A stretch of DNA of 64,000 nucleotides from contig NC_084894.1 in the NCBI RefSeq assembly GCF_958979055.1, forward strand, positions 6,631,501-6,695,500. Reading direction: 5' to 3'. Source of the DNA: Alnus glutinosa. Taxonomy: Eukaryota > Streptophyta > Magnoliopsida > Fagales > Betulaceae. The notes under the pieces were generated by a model. That model ran no database searches. It saw only the letters and a program-made list of their open reading frames with translations, and was not told where the DNA came from. Positions 46,179-58,787 of the stretch are shown piece by piece. Position numbers and translations under genes: made by a program. Numbering within the stretch: the stretch's first letter is position 1; each line of letters opens with the position of its first letter.

Positions 46179-46339
46179 TGTGATGTCCTAGAAAATATTT
46201 AATGGGTTTATTGGATAAAAATAGGTCTACTTGGTGTGGTAAAACAAAACAAAATGTTTCATTTTGATCCTATAGACTAGTAATTATAGCCAAGAAAATA
46301 AAATGCAAGAGAACATCTTAAAGGTCTAAAAGAATTAGG

Positions 46340-47171
46340 AGTAATTACCTTTTCCCCCCATGAACTACCGGCCAATGTCATTTTGCCCCCACGAACTACC
46401 ACTTCGACCAAAAGAGAGCATCAAACTACCATTTTTATACACGTTGCCCCCTTCCGTCAGGAATTCCGTTAATTTTGGATGGAATATGCCATTTTTTACC
46501 GTTAATTTTGACTTAAAGACCAAAATACCCTCTACAGTAATTAATAAAAAATATTAAAATTAATATATTAAAATAAAAAAAAAAAAAAAAAAAAAAACCA
46601 AAAACCTGAAGGAAAAGGGGTGGCGGCCTTTAGGTGGCCGGGTGGCCTGCGAGCCACCCCCAGAGGTGGCTCCGGCCACCTCTGGGGTGGCTCGCGGCCC
46701 ACCTCGGCCTAAGGGGTGGCCGCACAGCCTCCCCAGAACCTGGGGGGGCCGCGTGGCCACCCTAGGTCATTTCTAGGGTGGTCGCGCGGCCCACCCCGAC
46801 CTAAGGGGTGGCCGCACGGCCTCCCCAGAACCTGGGGGGGCCGCGCGGCCACCCTAGGTCATTTCTAGGGTGGCCGCGCGGCCACCCAGCTTCCGGGGTG
46901 GCCGGAGCCACCACTGGGGGTGGCTCGCAGGCCACCCGGCCGCCACCCCTTTCATTCAGTCTTTCTTTTTTTTTTTTTTTTAAATGAGGGCATTTCAGTC
47001 ATTTTTAAAATTGAGTTAGGGCATTTACGTCTTTGCATGAATTAGACTGACAGAAGGGGGCAAAGTGTGTAAAAATGGTAGTTTGATGCTCTCTTTTGGT
47101 CGAAGTGGTAGTTCGTGGGGGCAAAATGACATTGGCCGGTAGTTCATGGGGGGAAAAGGTAATTACCCCAA
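46340..47171. mobile_element. Mutator-like fold-back element, ~120-bp TIRs
   Basis: Perfect 9-bp TSD AGAATTAGG at 46331-46339 and 47172-47180. Arms: GTAATTACCTTTTCCCCCCA, CATGAACTACCGGCCAATGT and on through CGACCAAAAGAGAGCATCAA, mirrored at 47047-47167. The core is very GC-rich (GGGGTGGCCGCAC, CCGCGCGGCC units) and itself has internal direct and inverted repeats. No transposase. Confidence 0.9.
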
Positions 47172-47249
47172 AGAATTAGGAATTACAAAGAAATAAGAAA
47201 TAATAATAATAATAAAAAAAAAAGAAGTAAAACAATTAGTTAATTAAAA

Positions 47250-47251
<2 letters not shown>

Positions 47252-47300
<49 letters not shown>
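47252..47300. repeat. (TA)n microsatellite
   Basis: TA run of about 48 bp. Confidence 0.9.
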
Positions 47301-47309
<9 letters not shown>

Positions 47310-47335
47310 TACATATATATTATATATGTATATAT

Positions 47336-47495
47336 GGCCGCATGGCCTTTCAAGTGAAAGGCCGTACGGCCAAATCATGAAATGGCAGAATCGTATGCTG
47401 AAGGGCCTGGCCCTTCAGCTTATTTTCCAGGCCCTTCAGCATATTTAAAAAAAAAGAAAGGGAAAAGCAGAACGTGAGGCGCACATGCGCCTCAC
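47336..47495. repeat. Three consecutive hairpins in the solo LTR
   Basis: 47336-47371 (GGCCGCATGGCCTTTCA with its inverse, two mismatches). 47394-47443 (perfect 17-bp arms TATGCTGAAGGGCCTGG). 47474-47495 (perfect 10-bp arms GTGAGGCGCA). Confidence 0.9.
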
Positions 47496-48790
47496 TTAAA
47501 GGGAGAAATGGGAGAGGCAACGGGTCTCGGCAGAGGAAGAAAAAGGAAGAAAAGGGAAGAAGTGGAAAATTTGCGATCTACGAAGATCCAACGGTCGGAT
47601 CTTCAATCTGTTTTCAGAAACGTGATCCTTGCACTCGGATCTACGTTCCTACCGATTATTTTAAGGTAAAACACCAAACTCATGATTTTGTGATTTTTGG
47701 GTAAAATCCTAAATATGAGTTCAATCCTCCATATTCTTTAGGTATTTGAGCTTATTGGAGCTTACTTGGGGCTACCCAAACTTTGGGTTGAAGTTTGGAG
47801 AACTTGGGTAAGTTTTTCCTCAAACCCTAATTTTTGAGTATTTGATATTTGTAGGATTTTAGGGGATTAACATTTAATAAATGCCATTGTGTTAATAAAT
47901 ATTGTTATTGGGGTTGAGTTTGGGTAAACCCTAATTTAATGGATGAAATTAATTTGAGGTTTTTAATTATTTAAAAATTAGGTTGTTAATTTATGGGCTA
48001 ATTGTGGTGATAGTGATGATTAATCCTAAATTAACCATGAGTTTTATAAAATAAATAAATAAATAAATATTTGTAGGGTTAGGTTTTAATGTTAGTAATT
48101 TGTATAAATTGAGGATTTTATTGATAAGCCTAGAACTATTATTAGGTATGAGCATAGGCAATTGATGGGTAAAATAGTCATTGAGCGATTCAAAGTGAAA
48201 ATTAGTGTAATTATTGGATGGAAACTAAATTGATGCAATATGTTATGTACAGCGACACTTTGTGGATTGAGCCTAGGACTTATTAGTGTTTGTGTGCAAG
48301 CAGTCAGGTGATATTTTACTCACTGAAAAACTATTATTGTTATGTTTATTAAAATAGCAAAACATATGTGTTTTATAAATTCGAACCAACTGTATGTTGA
48401 TTATCTGTTTTGGTTGATTTGAGTAGTTTCAATTATGTTCAATTAATATCAATGATATTATGATACGATGCATGGATGAAATGTGTAGAATTGTTTTAAA
48501 GTATTTGAATGTGAGCTGCGGTTGAGATTTAAATTATGCATAGTAAAATGATAAAAGTACATGTTGATTGATTTATCGTATTTAAAGAAAGCATGATTTG
48601 TAAAGAATAGGAGAATAGAGTTTGAATTGTAAAGCATAAAGCATGAGCATAAAAAGAATGAAAGGGAGGGTAAACCTCATAAAGATGAAAGGAATGGAAA
48701 GTTTTAAAGGAATGAAAGAGAAGGTAAACCTCACAAGGAATGAAAGGACCATCATTAGCATGCATATCATGGTTTAAATTATGTGATGTT

Positions 48791-49217
48791 TGTTAGAAAT
48801 AATCAACATATTATTTAATCTAACATGCGCAGCGGAAAACGAATAAAACAGGATTCAGGCTTACCTCTAGCCATATTTGCTCAAGCGTCTCCACGATCCA
48901 TCTGAAGAACAAGAAAGATTATTTGAAGGATCTTCTAACCTATGCCTATGACTGTATTGCCGTACTGATGGTGTACACAGGCTGTTTATTTATAGGCTAG
49001 GTCAGGGACCCTCAAATATGGTAAGTACCGTATTGTTCCTCCCATCAAGGAAACAATATTATTAATTGATTTTAAATCAATTAAACGATTCCATTACGGT
49101 AATCTAAATTAATTAAATTACCTAACCGGAATACCGTATATACTATTCATTTATTAAATTATTAATAAATGCTTCCTTATGTGGCATATAGGCCATATAT
49201 GGAGAAAAAATCTTACA
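48791..49217 (-). repeat. Copia 3' LTR
   Basis: 427 bp, matching 54876-55302 almost perfectly. The adjacent internal purine tract on the minus strand (CCAAGTGGGAGAA, 49218-49230) marks the 3' side. Confidence 0.95.
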
Positions 49218-52200
49218 TTCTCCCACTTGGCCTTTATGACACATGACTTTATGGTATTAGGTTCCTTAGTTTGGCCAATCACTTATGGAATCCTCCCACT
49301 CAGATAAGAAATGTTTCACACGAATCATGGCGGTAAAACCATTAAAAATTAGGTCGTCCCTTCCATGTATCACAATGTAAAACACTCCTTACATGAGTAC
49401 CTTATGGATAATCGAGCTTTATGAATGAACTTCCTATAAGTTATTCGGGTCCAACTTTATTTATCCTCATGGATAAAATAACAAATGTGCACAAAATCTT
49501 TATTATCATAACTTTATGTCTATAGACCAAAAAGAGACAAACCAAGCGAAAATGAATTAATGAGTCTCATTATTCCGCATGACTTTATTCTTTCTTTACC
49601 GGTAAACTTTAAGTCATGGGATCCGCAATCATTGATTCAGTACTTATATGCTCAATAGACCTTTTATGTCTCTTAATGTTATCTCTCGTACTGAGATACT
49701 TGATGTCGATTTACTTCTGCTTCTACTCTTTATTCTTATAAAAGAAGATTATAGTAGAATTACCGCAGAGTATCTTTATGGTCTAACTATAAAATCGACA
49801 ATATTGAGACTTTCAACAAAATGTCTCAACATCATGCCTGTGTACTAAATTCATAGCACGCTAGAATTTTAGCTTTCTTGGTAGACGTAGCAACCATAGT
49901 CTGCATACTGCATCTTTAAGATATATCTCTCAATAAAAAGATATATACCCTAAAGTAGACTTTCTACTATCTACATAATCAGCAAAACTCAAATCTGAAC
50001 AACTAACCATCTTCAAATGGAAGGTGTATCCTTAGGTTAAGTTGTACTTCTTGGTTCCTTGCATATACCACAAGACTTTATTTGCAGCACTTTATTGACT
50101 CAATATACTTATTGTCAGTCATATGGTTATGTATAATGCAAACACTTAAAACTTTTCATCTGCCCTTATTCCAATACCTTTTGGGACATTAATCTGTATT
50201 TAATTGGTCCATCTTAATTGCTACTGAAGGTACATAATCCTTCATTCTAAATCTTCCCAAAACTTTTTCAATGTAGGGCTTTCGAGACAATGTTAATATT
50301 CTTTATGTCTCTGTGAATCTCTATGTCAAAAGACATAAAAGACTTCACACAAATCCTTCATTTCAAAGTTTTGTGAACTTTATGTAGCAAACATAAATCA
50401 CCACTTGCAAAAATAATATCTACATATAGGACTAGAAAGATTACTGTACTCCCATTGACCTTAAGGTATATATACTAATCAAGGTTTTCAATGAATAATA
50501 AAACAATTACCTTGTAAAAAGTATATCACCGATGAGAGATCTATCATAGCCCATAAATAGAATTCTTTAATTTGCAAGCTTTCTGACTGTTATTTATAAA
50601 ACCTTTTGATTGTTTCATGTAAATCTCGTCTTTAAGATCCTCATTCAGAAAAGTTGTTTTCGCATCCATTTGATGTAGCTCTGGATCAAAATGAGCTACT
50701 AATGCTATGATTATCTTGATGAACCATTCTTAGACACTGGATAGAATGTTTCACGATAATCAATGCCTTTCTTTATGGGTAAAACCATTGGCTACGAGTC
50801 TAGCTTGACCTTTTAGCCATGGACTTATCTCTTACTTCATGGCACTGAATCTCAATGTGGAGTTTTCTCCACTCATAGCATGTGAAAACAAATTTGGATC
50901 ATCTTTATGTCCAATGTCAACATCAGACTCTGGGAGGTATACAACATGATCACTAAGAATTGTTGATCTACTTATTCTATAGGATTTTCTTAATTCTACT
51001 TCCTCTGCATTTTGCAATGGGAGAATAGACTTTTGAACCTGTTCTGTATGAATTGGTTGTTCTAGAAATGATTGTGGCTCAGGATAATCAATCTGATTTT
51101 TCCTGAATACAATCATTCATCCTCTATGAGGAGGAGACTTGGCCAACTCTAGTGCTTCCTCAAATTCCAATTTATGTGAATGAGCACTCCCACTAGGTTC
51201 TGCATCCTCTAGAAATTTTACAATCAACAAGCCTAAGATTATATGAAGGATAATAAAACATTAAAACCCTTTAAAGTTTACTAGATAGCTTATAAAAGAT
51301 CCACTAGTTGTCCTTGAATCTAATTTCCTAAGGCGAGGATTATAAATCCTCTCTTTAGCAAGGCAACCCCATATGTGTAAATAATGTAAACTAAGCTTCC
51401 ATCTATTTCATACTTTAAAAGGTGTCATAAGGACAACCTTAGATGAAATCCTGTTTAACATATACACAACGGTCTTCAAAGCTTTACTCTATAAGGGTAA
51501 TAGCAATTTAGTATTACTAATCATTTCCCTTTTGTGTGTACCTACCTTAATACTCTATGCCTATATTAGATCTTATGATCTTCATATTGTTTCTCTTCTT
51601 CTTCCTTATAGGTATTAAAAACATTCAATACCCCAACTTTAATATTTAGAAGATAGAGATACATAAACTTTATATGGTCATCACTAAAAGAGATAAAAAT
51701 ATCTCTGACCATTTAGGCAATGAGTATGGAAAGGTTAACACCTTTCAATGTACATGATCTCAAGAATTTTAAAAGGCTCTCTTTGGCACCTCTAATGGTC
51801 TTGTTGGTATGCTTTCCCTTATGCAGTCCACACAAGAACCAAAGTCAGTAAATTACCGACTTTTATTTACTGTATGGAGATATATTTCAATCTCCAAAGC
51901 CATAACCAGAGCATTTTAAATTCTCAAAGACTCTACTTTATGTCAACATCAGTATGCAGAAATAAACAAATAATTTTGTTTCAAAAATTGGGATGTAGGT
52001 CAATTTTAAATAGACTTTAAATAAACCCCAACCAATATTCCACCAAAAATAAGAAAAATTTCAAGTTTAAAATAAAAATTGAAATTTTTAATAAGCCAAA
52101 CTAGAAAATATATTTCAAAAAGATTATGGAATATAAATCATTTTTGAGGTCAAAATTATAACTGAATTTTAAAATTAACCTATAGATCCCAACAAGCTCA

Positions 52201-54115
52201 AATTATAAACACGTGTTATTCATTTTAAAAAGACTCTGCATTTGTGTTGACAACGTGGACCATAATCAATCCACAATATATTTGAATGAGTCACTAAAAG
52301 AGATTCACGACATACTAGATATATGAGATTATCTTTATTTTAAGTCATTTCTTATACTTCATGCAATCTTTCTTTATATGCCCTTAATTTTCCTTATTTC
52401 ATGAGAAATAGGTATCTTGATTGCCATAATACTTTATTGGCACCTTATTCTCATGCTATAAGTGTTGGACATGATTGCATTTATTGGTCTTTCCCTTGAC
52501 ATGAGTAATCATGTGAACACTTTATGGATTCTCTCATATTCTTGAACACACATGGTTAGAAGTTCACTTACTAACCATTTATCCTTATGTGTGTTAAAAG
52601 ATAAAATTCTACACTTAGAAGAGAGAATTCAAAAAATGAAATAGACCAACAATGACTCAAAAAATCTCAATCTTTAGGGACTTAAGCTAAGCTATAATAT
52701 CCTTCATTCCCATAATGAGATTATAAACACTTTAGAAACTGTAAAAAGTTTGTCTTTAAAGCTTTTTTTTCTATTAGGGTGCTGGCCAAGTTTTGTTTGA
52801 ACTTACTAAATGTTCATAAACAACCTTTATAAAACTTTGGCTCTAAAACATTCAGGAATAAATCCCTGATGACTTTAGTGACATGAGATTTCATGTACAT
52901 CTAACTTAAGTGATTAAATCACTCCCACCGTTCATGCTTAATAATCTCACGTGGCGTACTTAATTCCGCGGGAGTAGGTGGTTTGTCCACACGGAGCACC
53001 AAATTTTTAACACCCCAAATGAAAAAGCATATTAATATTTTTCAGTCAGAAAAAATATTACCTTAAAGTATTAGAATATAAAACTACCAAAAGTAGAGTA
53101 ATACAAATAGCTGCAATGATCAAGAATATAAAAAAAAAAAAAAAATACTTTAATGTTATGAAGTAACTTTATTTTAAATTAGCCAATGCCAATTTAAATA
53201 GTAAATTTCAACCTACCTTTGGGCAAAGGTTGCATCACGCATGAAATTTACTCTTTATTGATAAGACTAATAAATTTAAATATTAATAAATAAAATTCTT
53301 CGTACCTTTGGGCAACCGAAATAAATTTTACTTTTAATACTAAATTTGTTATCTCATTCTAATTAAGTCATAAAAATAAAAACTTCCCTTTGGGGATAGG
53401 TAATTAAATTTATGAGTTAATTACAATACGATGTTAATTTTTCTATATGAAGTTCATGTGTACGATCCTTATGCAATTATTACAAAATTATGATGCTTTG
53501 GCTCTTCCAAAATCATAATAATCACGCTGTAATTCATGAACATCTAATAAATCTTTATGAGGTTCATGCGTGTGATCCTGATGTAATTATCATACAAAAA
53601 TGGGATGCTTTGGCTCTCTCATAATTATTATGATAATTACGTGTGTGTAATCTTGATGCAATTGTCATTCAAAATTGGGATGCTGTGGCTCTCCCAAAAT
53701 TATCATGATAATTGCTACTTCATTAACATCTAACAACTTTATAGATACCCCCTTAATAGCCCCAGGAATATAACAAACCAATACTTAAATGGGGTAAACA
53801 GCATTTTCCAAGGTGCAAGCAGATGAGCTCCCAGGAAAGTGAGGGGGGTCACACCGGACACACTTAAATCCCAAGACTTTCCTTGCCAGAACTTTCCCCG
53901 ACATTGCATTCTTAGATATTACTGTAAACACACCAGTATATATGGTATTGTTAATTATTCTTAGGTCTAGGTATCAAGCAATTTATATTTAAATAATATA
54001 AATTCAACAATTAAAAATATATTCCTCAATTCATGTATTAAATAAACAATAATTTTAATACACAGTACTGTAAATAATAAAGGGAATAAAACCTTAATGT
54101 GAAAGCATAAAACTA

Positions 54116-54187
54116 GGCTTAGCTCAATGGTTTGAAGCTTGTCATTTTATGGACAAGAAGGTCCCAAGTTCGAACCCCATATGAGCC
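54116..54187 (+). ncRNA. tRNA-like/SINE-like sequence inside the copia element
   Basis: 72 nt with an A box (TAGCTCAATGG), a B box (AGTTCGAACCC), an anticodon-arm-like stem TTGTC/GACAA and pairing ends GGCTTA/TGAGCC. The acceptor stem is too short and overlaps the A box, so it is not a normal tRNA. More likely a tRNA-derived retroposon head or decayed tRNA. A T-rich stretch follows. Confidence 0.5.
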
Positions 54188-54859
54188 AAATCTTTTATTT
54201 TTTTATTTAAATGCTACTGTAATGGGCTAGTATATTGGGTTGGGCTTCTGGGTCACAAGACTCCAAATGGGCTACTGTATTGGGCAATTAGGTCAACCCA
54301 CTTAATCGGGTCGGGCCTCTAGGTCTATGTATAGTGCTGACCCAAACTAGGTCAGCCCACTTAAATGGCCCAAAACTGCATGAGTTTTAAAAAAAAAAAA
54401 AACCTACCCGAAAATATATCAAACTAAAAAACTTTAATGGGTCGAAACCCTACCCAGTCACCAACCAACCCGACCTGTAATGTTCCAGATGGGTTGAAAA
54501 CCCTAAAAATAGAACCCTAGCCGCCACCCCTTTATGAAAATATCATATCAAGATTACAACAACTCAAAATTAGGCAGTATATCACAATACACAAAATAGT
54601 GATAAAACAAAAAATAGTTATATCAAATTTATGGGTTTTCACAAACAGTACGTGAACAACAAATATTCACAAAATAATCGCTAATGCGTTTCTATCATGT
54701 CACAAAAGACGAAATATTGCTCAAACAATATTGACAAACAGAAGTGAACAATACCAAATAGAATATACTTGATTCAATATTGATAACCAATAAAAAATAC
54801 TTGATTCAATATTGATAACGCATAGTAAAATTATACGCTAAGCAAAATAGCACAGAGGA

Positions 54860-54873
54860 TGGCTCTGATACCA
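54860..54873 (-). other. Copia primer binding site (initiator tRNA-Met)
   Basis: TGGTATCAGAGCCA on the minus strand, two bases inside the 5' LTR. This is the classic plant copia PBS for tRNA-iMet. Confidence 0.95.
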
Positions 54874-54875
54874 CA

Positions 54876-55302
54876 TGTTAGAAATAATCAACATATTATT
54901 TAATCTAACATGCGCAGCGGAAAACGAATAAAACAGGATTCAGGCTTACCTCTAGCCATATTTGCTCAAGCGTCTCCACGATCCATCTGAAGAACAAGAA
55001 AGATTATTTGAGGGATCTTTTAACCTATGCCTATGACTGTATTGCCGTACTGATGGTGTACACAGGCTGTTTATTTATAGGCTAGGTCAGGGACCCTCAA
55101 ATATGGTAAGTACCGTATTGTTCCTCCCATCAAGGAAACAATATTATTAATTGATTTTAAATCAATTAAACGATTCCATTACGGTAATCTAAATTAATTA
55201 AATTACCTAACCGGAATACCGTATATACTATTCATTTATTAAATTATTAATAAATGCTTCCTTATGTGGCATATAGGCCATATATGGAGAAAAAATCTTA
55301 CA
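54876..55302 (-). repeat. Copia 5' LTR
   Basis: 427 bp. Visible differences from the other LTR lie near GAGGGATCTTTTAACC (GAAGGATCTTCTAACC in the 3' LTR). Confidence 0.95.
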
Positions 55303-55479
55303 ATGTTTTCATGATATAGAATATTGTAGTTTTGATGCTAGACGTATTAGTATGCCTAAGAGTTTTAATGGCAAAAGAGCTTATGTATACTGTTATCGTC
55401 TAGTTGCATAATTTTAGAACATTGAGCTTGGACGAACAAGAATATTGTCATGGTTCGGTATGAGTAATACAACGTCCTA

Positions 55480-55831
55480 GAAGTAGGTAGATGAATTGTC
55501 GTGGCACGTCAGTAAGAAGTGCTTGGATACCCGAGTTTTACTCTAGTAACCGCATGGACAACTACGTGCTCGACATGAAGTTGTAATGCCCTAGGATTCC
55601 GTGTTAACCATGTTCGGAAAATGATAGTAAGCTTGTACTAAAGAGCGAGATGGCATGTTTTAAGCTTAGTGTGCTTTGTTTTGATGCTATTGGTTGCGAT
55701 ATCGGTGTGGCTTGGGAGTAGGTAGATGGATTGTCGTGGCACATCAGTAAGAAGTGCTTGGATATCAGAGTCTTACTCTAGTAACCGCATGGACAACTAT
55801 GTGCTTGGCATGAAGTTGTAATGCCCTGAGG
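55480..55831. repeat. Internal ~113-bp direct repeat of the solo LTR
   Basis: 55480-55593 and 55719-55831 share AGTAGGTAGATG, TTGTCGTGGCAC and AGTAACCGCATGGACAAC, about 238 bp apart. Confidence 0.9.
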
Positions 55832-56627
55832 CACAGTGTTATCACAGTTAATAACGTTAGGCCTATGTGCATTTGAGCTACCAACATAAAAGTATTATTG
55901 TAGGTGGGTTTATACGTGGTTGTTTCCAAGCCAATGAAACTTCTACGTATGGGTCCAACTACATAGTATATTTTAAATGTTTTCTGATAGTCGGTGTTTG
56001 CTATATCAGCTATCGGGGTTTTCAAACAAAATTTTATAAATTGGTAGCTGTTATAGTGTACACGAGACTAAAAAGAAAAAGTTGGTTCTTTGCGAAAATT
56101 CAGTTAGTTTAATATCATTGAGGTAGTGAACTCATCATTTCACCTATACGGATGTGGCAAACCCCCACAACCGTATAGATGATGTCCATTTGACTGCAGG
56201 TACACCTGACTTAGAGGAGGACCCCGTAGCTGCGTATTTGGGATATTACGATTGAAGCACACCGCGACAGTCGTATTGAGTTGGACTATGGAGTTCACTC
56301 TTTTAGGGTATTTTGTATATGGCTAGTGACGTAGGTGTCACATATTCTTTTGTGTAGCCATTCTTTTGTATTAGTGGATAACTGTAAGCCTTAAACTGTT
56401 AGACAAATATATGGCTCTTTTGTATGGACCTCATGTATATTTAGATGTGCTTTTCGTTATGAGATGTAACGTTATGATTATTCCGCTGTTAGATATTACT
56501 CTGAATATCAGGTACATGATATGGAGCATGTATGTATGTTGGCTGAGCGACACGTAGTCGTGCCACTGTGATGACCCTTTTATGTTTTATAAATATTTTA
56601 TACAAAAAAAAAAAATGGGTCGTCACA

Positions 56628-58240
56628 CGTAAGGTCAAAAACGGATTAGTAGCAAATATTCCTAATAAGTCAAGAGGATAAGTTTTCAAAAATTGATTAA
56701 GTAATTTAGGTTAATTATTAATAAGAATAATTTTTATGATTCAATAATTTAATAATTTTAAAATGAGCATTAATTTTATGCTTTGAATTAGCTTACCATT
56801 AATGTTAAAAAAAGATTGCATCGAATTAAATATTAATGAAAAATTGTGTATTTTTTAATCCATTTATAGTTCAATATATAAGTTAATATGCTTAAAATGG
56901 GCATTAATGTTAGCAGTGCCTATTTAATTGAATGGTAAATAAAAAACCGTGCTATTAAATCACATAACATTAATACAAATTTCAATTCCAAAAACGGCTA
57001 AAACAGAGTATTTTTAGATTGATTTTTAACTGTTCGATTGATTTTAATTAAATCCCAACTGTTAATTTTTTATAGTGATTACAGCATTTCGTTTTTGAAT
57101 CTTTAATAGTGATCAAGGAGTTACGAAAATTTACAACCTTTCATTTACCGAGGCTCAAAAACTGCCCACATTTACCAAAAAACATCATTTTACAATGACA
57201 AATCTGTGTCGTGTGATTGTTTTTGGTTAAATCTCAAACGTTAATTTTGAAATGTGGATTACAACTGTAACCAACATCTTACATAGGAAAGTTTATGGTG
57301 TTACGCATTACCATAAGCTCAATTTAACAAATATGATCGAACAAATTCAATTAAATCATGAATTACATAATTATGATTGACGGTCAAGATCACAAGCATA
57401 ACCGATTTCATCTACGCATGCTCGCAGGGGAAAATAATTCAATCCCTTTTTTCCCGCGATGTTTCCATTCCACACACGCCAACCAAGACCTGCAAGGCTG
57501 CAACCTGTCACTCATGAAAAAAAAAAAAAAAAAGCAGCAATTCTCGCCCGTCCAATTGCAAGAAGATTAAATCTCAACCGTTCGTTTTGGATCGTGGTTA
57601 TAGCTGTAGCACAAGTTTTACACTATTTTTTTTTTTTTTGTGTTCCCCATCTTCATGAGCTCACTTTCACTGATTTGATCTAACAACTTTAAATTAAATC
57701 GTGAAATAAGTCATTTTGATCAACGATCAGGATTACACATAACGTAGATTTCAGTTACACACATGGTGGAGGGCAAAAATTTCCATTATCTTCTTTCGAA
57801 ATCCTTTAGAAATAAAATAACCACCTCATCTCTAATCTTCTCCTTCTTGTTGTCTTCTCAACTCTAATATGAGGAAGGTTGTTGGTGGGTCTTTGCCTCT
57901 TTAATGTTGGCTTCGCCTCTTTGATGCTGGCTTTAGTGGCGTGGCCACTGCTTGGTGGTCTCCGGCGACGGAGCATGTCGGGGTAGCCATCTCTCATGGT
58001 CACAGGTCTTTGTGTGGTGGTTTTGTGCCGATTGGGTGTGTGAGAAGTTTTTTATTTGAGCATATTTATTTCATTTATGTAGTTTTCTTTTTCTTAGTTG
58101 TCATTCAAGTTATTTTTCGAATTTGCTTGTAAATGCCTGGAATTACTTGTCTGATAATTGAGAATCCGAGTCTCTGAGATCTTTAGAATCTGTGTTCTTC
58201 CACTTTTTTTACCAAGTTCGAAATTTGAACTAAACGAGCC
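56628..58240. other. Interior of the hAT-like element, right part
   Basis: No supported gene. A loosely repeated phrase AAATCTCAACCGTTCG / AAATCTCAAACGTTAATTTT occurs near 57040, 57230 and 57570, suggesting diverged tandem units. 57800-58130 is less AT-rich but frames are short. Confidence 0.4.
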
Positions 58241-58696
58241 CTAAATGGGTCCAGCTACCCAATTAGGGCTCGACAGGCCGAGCCCTGAACCCGAAGCTCG
58301 GACTCGGGCTGGAATTGAACCTAAAACAACTTTTTGGGTTTGATTTGAGCTTGAGTTGACTTGAGCGAGTCGAGCACTCGGATCGACTCGTGAGGACTGA
58401 CTTAATAGTCCCGAGCTCGGTCCCGAGTTAGGGTATTACCCCAACGAGTCGATCCCGGACAAAGGTCTTTAAGCCTAGCTCGAGCTCGAGATCGACTTGA
58501 TTAAATTATCCTTAAAACGAGCCAGTCCGGGATTGCCAAAACTCGACTCGGACCGGCTCGTTTACAGTCCTATCAGCAACGAAATAGAAATACACGAATC
58601 AACAAAAAGGAAAAATACCAACACAAACCCATATCACCATAAACACCAAAACATGAACAAAATCACCGAATATCAAAATAAAGCCTAAAATCAAAT

Positions 58697-58702
<6 letters not shown>

Positions 58703-58770
<68 letters not shown>
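58703..58770. repeat. (AG)n microsatellite
   Basis: About 34 AG units, twice the length of its counterpart at 8009. Confidence 0.95.
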
Positions 58771-58772
<2 letters not shown>

Positions 58773-58787
58773 AAATTGGAAACTCAC

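Larger units (their letters stand above)
48786..55307 (-). mobile_element. Complete Ty1/copia element, coding interior degenerate
   Basis: Element 48791-55302 flanked by ATGTT on both sides. The 427-bp LTRs begin TGTAAGATTTTTTC on the minus strand and end TTAACA-type; I count about two differences between them. The minus orientation is set by an iMet PBS beside the right LTR and a purine tract beside the left LTR. Minus-strand traces in copia order: integrase-like (51.5-51.85 kb, SCVDCIRESIPTRP), reverse transcriptase (~50.5-51.1 kb, DVVYLPESDVDI-like linker, ALVAHFDPELHQMDAKT), RNase H (~49.95 kb, ADYVDSRKSTLGYIF). Many stops and frameshifts; the longest frame is 94 codons. It must have moved using enzymes supplied by another element. 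Confidence 0.92.
46179..56627. mobile_element. Probable solo LTR of a large gypsy-type element, with nested insertions
   Basis: Begins TGTGATGTCCTAG and ends GGGTCGTCACA, flanked by CGTAA at 46174-46178 and 56628-56632. After removing the fold-back element and the copia element about 3.1 kb remains, with no gag-pol domains and no second matching copy. This fits a solo LTR. Long LTRs with a TGACGACCC-type end are typical of chromoviruses, but the family call is an inference. Confidence 0.55.
43270..58572. mobile_element. Large hAT-like non-autonomous element hosting nested insertions
   Basis: Left end TAGGGCTGTAAGCGAGTCGG; the inverse of the right end is TAGGACTGTAAACGAGCCGG. Flanks TCAGCAGC (43262-43269) and TCAGCAAC (58573-58580) fit an 8-bp TSD with one change. 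Both ends carry ~230-350 bp of GC-rich DNA full of GAGCTCGAGC, CGACTCG and GGCTCGAC words in a background of AT-rich DNA. No transposase is seen. Without its nested passengers it is about 4.9 kb. Confidence 0.65.

Noticed and set aside
46560-46760. Pro/Gly/Arg-rich minus-strand frame
   Set aside because: Translation of the GC-rich palindromic core of the fold-back element.
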